Below are positions 1-5,271 of a stretch of DNA of 6,065 nucleotides, piece by piece. The stretch comes from Actinomycetota bacterium (GTDB lineage: Bacteria > Actinomycetota > Actinomycetes > Nanopelagicales > Nanopelagicaceae). Position numbers and translations under genes: made by a program. The number at the start of each line of letters is the position of its first letter. Position 1 is the first letter of the stretch. The stretch covers positions 1 to 6,065 of the forward strand of contig WLCS01000067.1 in the NCBI GenBank assembly GCA_009705185.1, in the 5' to 3' direction. The notes beneath the pieces were generated by a model that saw nothing but the letters and a program-made list of their open reading frames with translations, made no database searches and had not been told where the DNA came from.

Positions 1-1491
1 AAAAGAGTAGAAGAGAAAGAAATTGATATTGATGCGGTGCCACTTGATGACAAAGATACCTACTCGCTCATTCAATCAACGCGCACACTAGGAATTTTCC
101 AAGTAGAAAGTCCAGGACAACGCGAACTCGTAGGAAAACTTGAACCTCGTACCTTTAGTGATCTCATTATTGATATTTCACTTTTCAGACCAGGACCAGT
201 AAAGAGCGACATGATTCGCCCATTTCTTAATGCGCGACATGGATGGAACCCAGCACAAATCATTCATCCAGATTTATTGCCTATCTTGTCTGAAACCGAA
301 GGCGTTGTTGTCTTTCACGAACAAGTCATTTCAATCATCTCTGTGATGACAGGCATTTCTTTAGCTGCCGCCGACGAAAAACGACGCGCGCTAGGGGATA
401 GGGCCGGGCAACAAGAAGTCTGCGATTGGTTCTTCCCTGCTGCAACAGAACGTGGCTATTCGTTAAAAGTTGTGACTGAAATTTGGGATGTCTTGCGCGC
501 CTTTGCATCCTTTGGTTTTTGTAAAGCACATGCTGCTGCTTTCGCTCTGCCCACATATCAATCTGCATGGCTTAAGACGCATCACCCTGCAGCATTTATG
601 GCGGGCGTACTGACGCACGATCCGGGCATGTATCCCAAGCGATTAATGCTCGATGAAGCACGTCAAATGGGCGTAGGTATTGCACCTCTTGATATCAACA
701 AATCATCAGATCAATATCATGTCGAGCGAACTCTTGATGGAGATGCAATCCGCATTGCATTTTCTACTGTTGCTGGAATATCTGAGAAAGAGATTGTTTC
801 AATTATTACGGGCCAGCCTTATATCGATCTTGAAGATTTCTATCGCAGATCAGGGGCATCGATACCCGTGATTGAAAATCTTATTCTCACTGGCGCTTTT
901 GATTCGATTCATAGCAATCAGCGCGATCTCTTGCTGCACTTTAACGATTTACAGAAATCACCGGTTGCACACTTACCTGGTTCGCAACTTACTTTTGGGT
1001 TTGCACCTCCCGCACTTGAAAGCAGCGGATTAGCTCCCATGAACTCTGCAGAGAAAGTGCGTAGCGAAGTAGAACGCCTTGGTATGGATGTGACGCAACA
1101 TATGCTCACTTTCTACTCTGAATTCCTTAATGCAATTGGAGCAGTGAAGTCCTCAGATCTTCTTTCATTGCGCTCTGAATCATCTGTTCTTGTTGCTGGA
1201 ATAAAAGTGGCGCTACAAACACCGCCTGTGCGTTCTGGTCGCCGCGTTATTTTTCTCACTCTCGATGATGGTTACGGGTGCAGCGATTCAACATTCTTCC
1301 CTGATGCACAAGAGGACCATGCTTCAACTCTGTACTCGACATCCCTGCTTCTTGTACGCGGACAAACACGGCGCACCGGAAAACGCGGAATATCAATACG
1401 GGCTACTGCTGTATGGGATCTACGTATCGCCTACGACAAGTGGGTTAAAGAAAGTAAAGAAAGAGGAGAAAGGGATAGTGTGGCGATATGA
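1..1491 (+). CDS. dnaE2: Error-prone DNA polymerase III alpha subunit, DnaE2 type (5' partial)
   Basis: C-family DNA polymerase that extends primers opposite and beyond damaged template bases. The frame is open from the first base, so this is the last 496 residues of a protein whose family is usually about 1,000-1,100 residues; the PHP domain and the palm PDxD catalytic motif lie upstream, outside the window. Visible in order: GIFQVESPGQREL and ISLFRPGPVKSDM at about residues 31-71, the conserved fingers block FGFCKAHAAAFA at about 172-183, a helix-hairpin-helix-like segment ending in LTGAFDSI near 300, and a C-terminal OB-fold region with PPVRSGRRVIFLTLDDG near 405-423. 'ESPGQREL', 'DISLFRPGPVKSDM' and 'ARHGW' are, from memory, DnaE2 wording; replicative DnaE1 reads more like ESxGM and ALxRPGPM. 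The last codons overlap dinB by 4 bases, so both are probably translated from one mRNA. The subfamily call is less certain than the polymerase call. Confidence 0.9.
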   Translation, partial: KRVEEKEIDIDAVPLDDKDTYSLIQSTRTLGIFQVESPGQRELVGKLEPRTFSDLIIDISLFRPGPVKSDMIRPFLNARHGWNPAQIIHPDLLPILSETEGVVVFHEQVISIISVMTGISLAAADEKRRALGDRAGQQEVCDWFFPAATERGYSLKVVTEIWDVLRAFASFGFCKAHAAAFALPTYQSAWLKTHHPAAFMAGVLTHDPGMYPKRLMLDEARQMGVGIAPLDINKSSDQYHVERTLDGDAIRIAFSTVAGISEKEIVSIITGQPYIDLEDFYRRSGASIPVIENLILTGAFDSIHSNQRDLLLHFNDLQKSPVAHLPGSQLTFGFAPPALESSGLAPMNSAEKVRSEVERLGMDVTQHMLTFYSEFLNAIGAVKSSDLLSLRSESSVLVAGIKVALQTPPVRSGRRVIFLTLDDGYGCSDSTFFPDAQEDHASTLYSTSLLLVRGQTRRTGKRGISIRATAVWDLRIAYDKWVKESKERGERDSVAI

Positions 1492-2666
1492 GTGAAGACC
1501 AGAACGAGTCTGTCATTCTCCATGTCGATATGGATGCGTTCTATGCATCCGTTGCTGAACTCGATAACCCGCAATACAAAGGCAAGGCACTTGTTGTAGG
1601 TGCCGGAGTCCGCGGGGTAGTTCTCTCTGCAAACTATGAAGCTCGCAAATTTGGTATCCGCGCGGCAATGCCGGTGGGGCGTGCAAAACGAATGGCTCCA
1701 CATGCAATCTTTATCGCACCCGAGCACCATAGATATGCAGAGATATCAGAACGAGTGATGCAGATATTTCATTCATTCACACCGCTTGTAGAACCAATCT
1801 CACTCGATGAGGCATTTCTTGATGTCACTGGTTCACGCAAACTATTTGGCGATGGACGCGAAATTGCCCAGAAGATCCGCGCGCAAGTAGAGAAAGAAGA
1901 GGGCATCACATGCTCAGTTGGAATATCGCAATCTAAGTTCATTGCAAAACTTGCTTCTCAACATTGCAAACCAAATGGAATGCTGGAGATTAAATCTGAT
2001 CGCATTCTAGAATTTCTCCATCCGCTTCCTGTGCGCGCAATATGGGGAGTCGGACCAAAGACCGCCGAATCTCTCGACCGACTTGGGCTTCACACAGTTG
2101 CAGATATTGCCAATACTCCACGATCCACACTTGTCCGCGCGCTAGGAGAAGCAACAGGTGAATCACTCTACGAGCTTGCATGGGGCCGCGATTACCGCGA
2201 TGTAATTCCTGATGAGCCAGAGAAAAGCATTGGTAATGAAGAAACTTTTGCACGGGATATAGATAGCCCTGAGGAAATTTTGCGCGAATTCTTACGTATG
2301 GCTGAAAAATCTACTGCGCGATTACGCGAAAGAAACTTGTACGCTAAAACAATTAGCATCAAGATTAAGTTTGCAGACTTCACATCCATTACACGTTCAA
2401 AGACTGTGCCACTTGCAATTGATGGAACACAAGAGGTCTATGAAATTGTGAAGAAGTTATATCTCGCACTTCGTAACGAGGGTGCGCGTATTCGTTTAGT
2501 AGGCGTATTTCTCGGCAATCTTTCAGAAGAATCACCTGTGCAGCTAGAACTTGGCGCGCGCGATAAGGGTTGGCGCGATGCTGATACCGCCATCGATAAG
2601 GCAAAGGCGCGCTTTGGTCGCGAAAGTGTGCGCCCTGGACGGTTGATTAAGCCCGAGGAGCAGTAG
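1488..2666 (+). CDS. dinB: DNA polymerase IV (Y-family translesion polymerase)
   Basis: Complete 392-residue Y-family polymerase that copies past lesions with low fidelity in the cytoplasm. Palm motif HVDMDAFYASV puts the first metal-binding aspartate at D14, and SLDEAFLDV gives D107 and E108, so the catalytic set is intact. Y19 occupies the steric-gate position that excludes ribonucleotides (Tyr as in Dpo4, Phe in E. coli DinB). A helix-hairpin-helix thumb segment, GVGPKTAESLDRLGLHTVAD, spans about 187-206. The little-finger domain follows, with a QLELG stretch (352-356) that could be the beta-clamp contact. The C-terminal tail, ARFGRESVRPGRL, is typical of actinobacterial members. The ATG at 1488 is the first start after an in-frame stop at 1476 and overlaps the dnaE2 stop (ATGA). 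The purine-rich dnaE2 tail supplies AGGAG at 1464-1468, too far away to be ideal, so coupled reinitiation is likely. An intact active site argues against the inactive homologue ImuB. Confidence 0.96.
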   Translation: MSEDQNESVILHVDMDAFYASVAELDNPQYKGKALVVGAGVRGVVLSANYEARKFGIRAAMPVGRAKRMAPHAIFIAPEHHRYAEISERVMQIFHSFTPLVEPISLDEAFLDVTGSRKLFGDGREIAQKIRAQVEKEEGITCSVGISQSKFIAKLASQHCKPNGMLEIKSDRILEFLHPLPVRAIWGVGPKTAESLDRLGLHTVADIANTPRSTLVRALGEATGESLYELAWGRDYRDVIPDEPEKSIGNEETFARDIDSPEEILREFLRMAEKSTARLRERNLYAKTISIKIKFADFTSITRSKTVPLAIDGTQEVYEIVKKLYLALRNEGARIRLVGVFLGNLSEESPVQLELGARDKGWRDADTAIDKAKARFGRESVRPGRLIKPEEQ

Positions 2667-2703
2667 CCCCGCCAATGAACTAGCGCAGGAAAAAGAAGTG
2701 TTC

Positions 2704-2709
2704 TACAGT
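2704..2709 (+). promoter_or_regulatory. Possible -10 element for a leaderless DUF3040 mRNA
   Basis: TACAGT fits the actinobacterial TANNNT -10 pattern and sits at -12 to -7 relative to the A of the ATG at 2716, the position expected if transcription starts on the start codon. No convincing -35 is seen. The call rests on one hexamer and on the family-expected protein start, so it is tentative. The alternative is translation from GTG 2698, with AGGA at 2687-2690 as ribosome binding site. Confidence 0.3.
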
Positions 2710-2715
2710 GTGTTT

Positions 2716-3078
2716 ATGGCCCTTTCCGATCGCGAACGTCGACTCTTAGCCGAGATGGAAGCTGCCTTGGCTACAGATGACCCACGCTTGCAATCACGTT
2801 TGGCCGGATCCACCATCTCAGCTACTAAGCCACGTCTCTTGCTGGGCGGAGCGCTGGTGGCACTGGGAATCGCAGTGATTTTCGCTGGCCTTATCGCTAA
2901 GAACACCCCAGTAGGCGTACTTGGCTTCCTCTTCGCGCTCTCCGGGGTGCTCACGCTCGTACGCTCAATCGGAGCTCTTGCTAGCGGGGCGGGAAAGTCT
3001 TCACAGCGTCAGAAGGGCGCTCGTACATCTTTTTCAGATCGTATGCAGCAGCGTTGGGACCGTCGTAACTTCGAATAA
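2716..3078 (+). CDS. DUF3040 family small membrane protein
   Basis: 120-residue protein of the actinobacterial DUF3040 family, whose members often sit between dinB and mraZ; function unknown. The N-terminus MALSDRERRLLAEMEAAL is the family signature, a charged amphipathic helix. Two hydrophobic segments follow, about residues 41-61 and 66-86, separated by the short turn KNTP, then a basic, polar tail (about 94-119) rich in R, K, Q and S. This predicts a hairpin in the cytoplasmic membrane. The start chosen is ATG 2716 because the family begins MALS; GTG 2698 in the same frame would add six residues (MFYSVF) and has a better-spaced AGGA upstream, so it remains possible. Codon choice leans to C-ending forms (four of five Phe codons are TTC), unlike rsmH, which may mean higher expression. 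A strong terminator follows within about 20 bases, so it is separated from mraZ. Confidence 0.88.
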   Translation: MALSDRERRLLAEMEAALATDDPRLQSRLAGSTISATKPRLLLGGALVALGIAVIFAGLIAKNTPVGVLGFLFALSGVLTLVRSIGALASGAGKSSQRQKGARTSFSDRMQQRWDRRNFE

Positions 3079-3098
3079 ATAAGCCTGTAAATCCTGCA

Positions 3099-3126
3099 GC
3101 CCTGGCCACTTGGTCGGGGCTTTTTT
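3099..3126 (+). terminator. Intrinsic terminator after the DUF3040 gene
   Basis: GCCCTGGCC (3099-3107) pairs with GGTCGGGGC (3112-3120) across a 4-base ACTT loop, giving nine pairs of which two are G-U wobbles, followed directly by six T (3121-3126). This is a textbook rho-independent terminator 20 bases past the DUF3040 stop. It ends the upstream unit and insulates the mraZ promoter region. Confidence 0.88.
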
Positions 3127-3150
3127 ATGCCCACAAACGGCAGATTTCGG

Positions 3151-3228
3151 GTGGGGAGAGGTGGGGCGGAATAGGGAAAATAATGGGCGAGAGTGGTGTA
3201 AAAAGGGGGAAAGTGGTGTAAAGTGGGG
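3151..3228 (+). promoter_or_regulatory. Array of MraZ-type operator boxes upstream of mraZ
   Basis: G-rich boxes recur with 10-bp spacing. TGGGG starts at 3152 and 3162 and TAGGG at 3172. After a 12-bp step come TGGGC at 3184, TGGTG at 3194, AGGGG at 3204, TGGTG at 3214 and TGGGG at 3224. MraZ proteins are known to bind direct repeats of TGGGN separated by 5 bases ahead of mraZ, which is this period; AAAGTG repeats described for a mycoplasma MraZ also match at 3210-3215 and 3220-3225. The array therefore very likely mediates autoregulation of mraZ and the division cluster. Which boxes are occupied cannot be told from sequence; those from 3184 onward form the most regular run. Confidence 0.8.
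3219..3224 (+). promoter_or_regulatory. Candidate -10 element of the mraZ promoter
   Basis: TAAAGT is the only TANNNT match I see between the boxes and the mraZ start. It would place the transcript start near 3231 and a 5' leader of about 46 bases. It lies between the last two operator boxes and touches the final one, so bound MraZ would block polymerase. No recognisable -35 hexamer accompanies it. Confidence 0.35.
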
Positions 3229-3260
3229 AATTGAGCGGGATTTCACGCTCACAACCACTT
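3221..3260 (+). repeat. Nested inverted repeat in the mraZ promoter/leader
   Basis: AAGTGG (3221-3226) is the inverse complement of CCACTT (3255-3260). Between them TGAGCG (3232-3237) is the inverse complement of CGCTCA (3246-3251), with an 8-base loop GGATTTCA. The inner hairpin would fall at the very 5' end of an mRNA starting near 3231. The outer left arm is part of the last MraZ box, so the right arm supplies a box-like sequence in opposite orientation. Confidence 0.45.
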
Positions 3261-3270
3261 GGGGAAGGGG
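3261..3270 (+). promoter_or_regulatory. Ribosome binding site of mraZ
   Basis: GGGGAAGGGG ends 6 bases before ATG 3277. Together with the family N-terminus MFLGTH it fixes the start at 3277, not at the in-frame TTG at 3259. Confidence 0.65.
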
Positions 3271-3276
3271 TCAACG

Positions 3277-3708
3277 ATGTTTCTCGGCACACACGAACCC
3301 CGCCTTGATGAAAAAGGCCGCCTCATCCTTCCCGCGAAATTTCGCGAAGAGCTTTCTTCTGGATTAGTAATTACTAAAGGACAAGAGCGATGCCTCTATG
3401 TCTTTCCTGCAACTGAATTCGCAACCATTACTGAAACGTTGCGCCAAGCACCTGTTACTGCAAAGAGCGCTCGCGATTACCAGCGCGTGATGTTTGCCGG
3501 CGCGCACGATGAAATTCCTGATCGCCAAGGTCGCGTGACTATCCCTCAAGGACTTCGCACATATGCAGGTCTAGAAAAAGAGTGCGTCGTTATCGGTGCA
3601 AATACTCGCGTTGAAATTTGGGATAGCGCTGCATGGAATGAATATCTCGCGGATCGCGAAAAAAGTTTTGCTGATGTTTCTGAAGAAGTTTTTCCGGGAC
3701 TTTTTTAA
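3277..3708 (+). CDS. mraZ: Division/cell wall cluster transcriptional regulator MraZ
   Basis: 143-residue DNA-binding protein, the usual length for the family. It carries two SpoVT/AbrB-like swapped-hairpin repeats, each with the DxxGR signature: [13 protein letters not shown] at residues 11-23 and [13 protein letters not shown] at 82-94. MraZ forms a ring-shaped oligomer that binds TGGGN repeats and represses its own operon in enterobacteria, though it activates in some mycoplasmas. A matching box array lies directly upstream, so autoregulation is likely. The protein opens with the near-invariant MFLGTH, supporting ATG 3277 with its G-rich ribosome binding site. It is the first gene of the division and cell wall cluster here. 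Unlike the tightly overlapping genes downstream, it is separated from rsmH by 205 bases of structured RNA, so rsmH can be controlled independently of mraZ. Confidence 0.97.
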   Translation: MFLGTHEPRLDEKGRLILPAKFREELSSGLVITKGQERCLYVFPATEFATITETLRQAPVTAKSARDYQRVMFAGAHDEIPDRQGRVTIPQGLRTYAGLEKECVVIGANTRVEIWDSAAWNEYLADREKSFADVSEEVFPGLF

Positions 3709-3717
3709 GACATCAGC
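3670..3717 (+). repeat. Long hairpin covering the mraZ stop codon
   Basis: Bases 3670-3679 pair with 3708-3717 (ten pairs, one G-U), and after a small internal loop 3682-3689 pair with 3699-3706 (eight pairs, two G-U), leaving the 9-base loop TTTTCCGGG. The mraZ TAA (3706-3708) is inside the descending arm. It is followed by AAAAAA, not a T-run, so it is not a standard terminator on the + strand. It could protect the mraZ 3' end, serve as a processing site, or pause polymerase before the rsmH leader. Confidence 0.5.
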
Positions 3718-3757
3718 AAAAAATATTTAAAACTGAATAAGTAAGACAACTAAATAG

Positions 3758-3913
3758 TGCGCTCATTTGTGGCCACCGCCGACCTCTCCATACCAGTTGG
3801 CCGGCAGCGACGTCCCTTCCCCGACGTCGCTATCGAAATAGATCCGTCGGCCGGCGGTGACCAGAGATGAGCGCAATAAACCACCAGCACCAAGAAAAGA
3901 AATGGGGGAGTAG
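3758..3913 (+). ncRNA. Structured rsmH leader, probable mraW RNA motif
   Basis: Three nested helices are visible. P1 is nine perfect pairs (3758-3766 with 3867-3875). P2 pairs 3771-3781 with 3852-3862, eleven positions with one C-A mismatch. P3 is nine perfect pairs (3806-3814 with 3823-3831) capped by the loop CCTTCCCC (3815-3822). The segment is also richer in G+C than the AT-rich 3718-3757 before it. The mraW RNA motif is a computationally discovered cis-regulatory RNA found in actinobacteria directly upstream of mraW (rsmH); position and multi-helix form fit, though I matched it from memory of its context and not to a covariance model. The P3 loop can pair with the rsmH ribosome binding site (3904-3910), pointing to translational control. 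The ligand or signal is unknown. Confidence 0.72.
3904..3910 (+). promoter_or_regulatory. rsmH ribosome binding site, complementary to the leader loop
   Basis: GGGGGAG ends 3 bases before ATG 3914, close but usable if the G-run is the core. All seven bases can pair with CTTCCCC at 3816-3822 in the P3 loop (one G-U). A second pyrimidine stretch, CTCTCC at 3784-3789, could pair with 3905-3910. Pairing would hide the site from ribosomes. Confidence 0.6.
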
Positions 3914-4855
3914 ATGCAACACATATCAGTAATGCGCGATCGATGCGTCGATCTTCTCGCTCCCGCAATTCTTGCAAGTGAAAATCCAGTTGTAGTAGAT
4001 GGAACTCTTGGTCTAGGTGGACATACCGAAGCACTTCTAGAACGTTTCGAAAATCTCACAGTAATCGGAATTGATCGCGATGAGATTGCGCTTGAACGCG
4101 CAACTAAGAGACTTGCGAGTTTTGGCAATCGTCTTAAAACTGCGCACTGCGTCTTCGACCAGATTTCATCTGTTGTTTCTGAATTAGGTTATTCACGCAT
4201 TAATGGCGCGCTCTTTGACTTAGGCGTTTCATCGATTCAACTTGATGAAACTGATCGCGGCTTTTCTTATTCTCAAGATGCGCCTCTGGATATGAGAATG
4301 GACCGCAGTCGTGGCATAACAGCTTCTGAGATTCTCAATACTTACGAACCAGGCAAATTAGTTCAGATTTTGCGCGCATACGGTGAAGAAAAATTTGCCA
4401 CGCGCATCGTGGAAAATATTGTTAAAGCTCGCGCTAAAGCTCCGCTGAATTCAACAACAGAACTTGCCACACTCGTAAAAGAGAGCATTCCTGCGGCTAC
4501 ACGTCGCACTGGTGGTAATCCGGCAAAACGCACCTTCCAGGCTCTGCGAATCGAAGCAAATGATGAGCTTGGCGCAATTTCTCGCGCCCTTCCAGATGCT
4601 CTCGATCTGCTTATGGTCGGTGGTCGTTTAGTGGTGATGTCTTTTCAATCTCTTGAAGATCGCATTGTTAAAGAAATCTTTACTGAAGCTTCTACTTCAA
4701 AGAGTCCACGTAATCTGCCGGTTGAACTTCCAGAGTATGCAGCGAAGTTCTCCCTTGTATTTCGCTCAAGTGAAACTCCTACTGCAGAAGAACTTGAAAG
4801 CAACCCTCGTTCTGCCTCAGTGCGACTTCGCGCAATAGAGAGGGTGGCTGCCTAA
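3914..4855 (+). CDS. rsmH: 16S rRNA (cytosine(1402)-N(4))-methyltransferase RsmH
   Basis: 313-residue S-adenosylmethionine-dependent enzyme (formerly MraW) that N4-methylates C1402 of 16S rRNA in the ribosomal P site; normal family length. Motif I, VVVDGTLGLGGHTEALL, lies at residues 26-42 and the acidic motif IGIDRD at 51-56. Family blocks follow: FDLGVSSIQLDETDRGFSY (101-119), with the APLDMRMD stretch after it, NPAKRTFQALRIEAN (202-216) and GRLVVMSFQSLEDRIVK (237-253). The Gln in SFQSLED replaces the His common in proteobacteria, a difference I recall as usual in actinobacteria. The start at 3914 keeps the HISVMRDR opening that aligns with HxPV at the family N-terminus. The stop overlaps the next start by one base (TAATG). 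Expression probably depends on the folded leader upstream. Confidence 0.97.
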   Translation: MQHISVMRDRCVDLLAPAILASENPVVVDGTLGLGGHTEALLERFENLTVIGIDRDEIALERATKRLASFGNRLKTAHCVFDQISSVVSELGYSRINGALFDLGVSSIQLDETDRGFSYSQDAPLDMRMDRSRGITASEILNTYEPGKLVQILRAYGEEKFATRIVENIVKARAKAPLNSTTELATLVKESIPAATRRTGGNPAKRTFQALRIEANDELGAISRALPDALDLLMVGGRLVVMSFQSLEDRIVKEIFTEASTSKSPRNLPVELPEYAAKFSLVFRSSETPTAEELESNPRSASVRLRAIERVAA

Positions 4856-5271
4856 TGTCTCTAGCAACTGCGCGAATTCAGTCATCACGTGGACTTCCCA
4901 CACGTAATCGCAAACCAGTGGGAGAGCGCACTGCCGAAATAATCTTGGGACTCTTTCCGGACATTAATAGTGGCGCAAGAGCGACGCACAAATATTTTGC
5001 AAAGTTTCTTACTGTTGTCAGCCTTGTAGGTTTCTTGGCATTGCTAGGTATCAATACTCTCTTGGCACAAGATGCCTTTACGCTTTCAAAACTTAAGCTT
5101 GAAGCAAAACAAGTTGCCGACCAAAGAGATGCGATTACACGTTCAATTGACTTGTATGCAGCACCTGAAAATCTCGCAGCCGAAGCCGAGGCTCTTGGAA
5201 TGCGACCATCAGAAACTCCTGTATTTCTCGATCTCAGCACGAACGTAGATACTGAGGTGAAGCGTGGGTAA
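4855..5271 (+). CDS. ftsL: FtsL-like cell division membrane protein
   Basis: 138-residue bitopic membrane protein in the ftsL position between rsmH and ftsI. A basic cytoplasmic N-terminus of about 50 residues, with many R and K, precedes one membrane span (about 51-71, FLTVVSLVGFLALLGINTLL). A short extracytoplasmic helix (about 76-95) likely to form a coiled coil follows, then APENLAAEAEALGMRP (103-118), the membrane-distal pattern shared by FtsL and FtsB/DivIC proteins. FtsL forms a trimer with FtsB/DivIC and FtsQ that positions and activates FtsW-FtsI at the septum. Sequence conservation in this family is low, so the name rests on topology and neighbours. AGAGAGGG at 4837-4844 serves as ribosome binding site; the start shares one base with the rsmH stop. 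It is much shorter than the proline-rich mycobacterial counterpart. Confidence 0.85.
   Translation: MSLATARIQSSRGLPTRNRKPVGERTAEIILGLFPDINSGARATHKYFAKFLTVVSLVGFLALLGINTLLAQDAFTLSKLKLEAKQVADQRDAITRSIDLYAAPENLAAEAEALGMRPSETPVFLDLSTNVDTEVKRG

Noticed and set aside
1..1491. Replicative DnaE1 as the identity of the first gene
   Set aside because: Wording around ESPGQREL, DISLFRPGPVKSDM and the short OB-fold C-terminus fits DnaE2 better, although the decisive upstream domains are outside the window.
1488..2666. ImuB (inactive Y-family mutasome protein) because it follows dnaE2
   Set aside because: HVDMD and SLDEA motifs with all catalytic acidic residues are present, and the ARFGRESVRPGRL tail is DinB-like.
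3151..3228. Short tandem repeat or CRISPR-like array
   Set aside because: The period is 10 bp with no spacer-sized unique segments; MraZ operator repeats explain it better.
3259..3276. Upstream TTG start for mraZ adding MGKGST
   Set aside because: It would translate the ribosome binding site itself; the family begins MFLGTH at ATG 3277.
3110..3367. Plus-strand open frame running from the terminator into mraZ
   Set aside because: Its G/W/E/K-rich translation comes from operator boxes and then from an out-of-frame reading of mraZ.
3709..3757. Promoter for rsmH in the AT-rich stretch after mraZ
   Set aside because: AT-rich sequence such as AAATATTTAAAA is present, but I could not find a -35/-10 pair with sensible spacing, so no promoter was called.
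3750..4128. Two overlapping minus-strand open frames across the mraZ-rsmH gap and the start of rsmH
   Set aside because: They overlap the conserved rsmH coding frame and the folded leader, show no recognisable domain, and reflect the G+C-rich helices.
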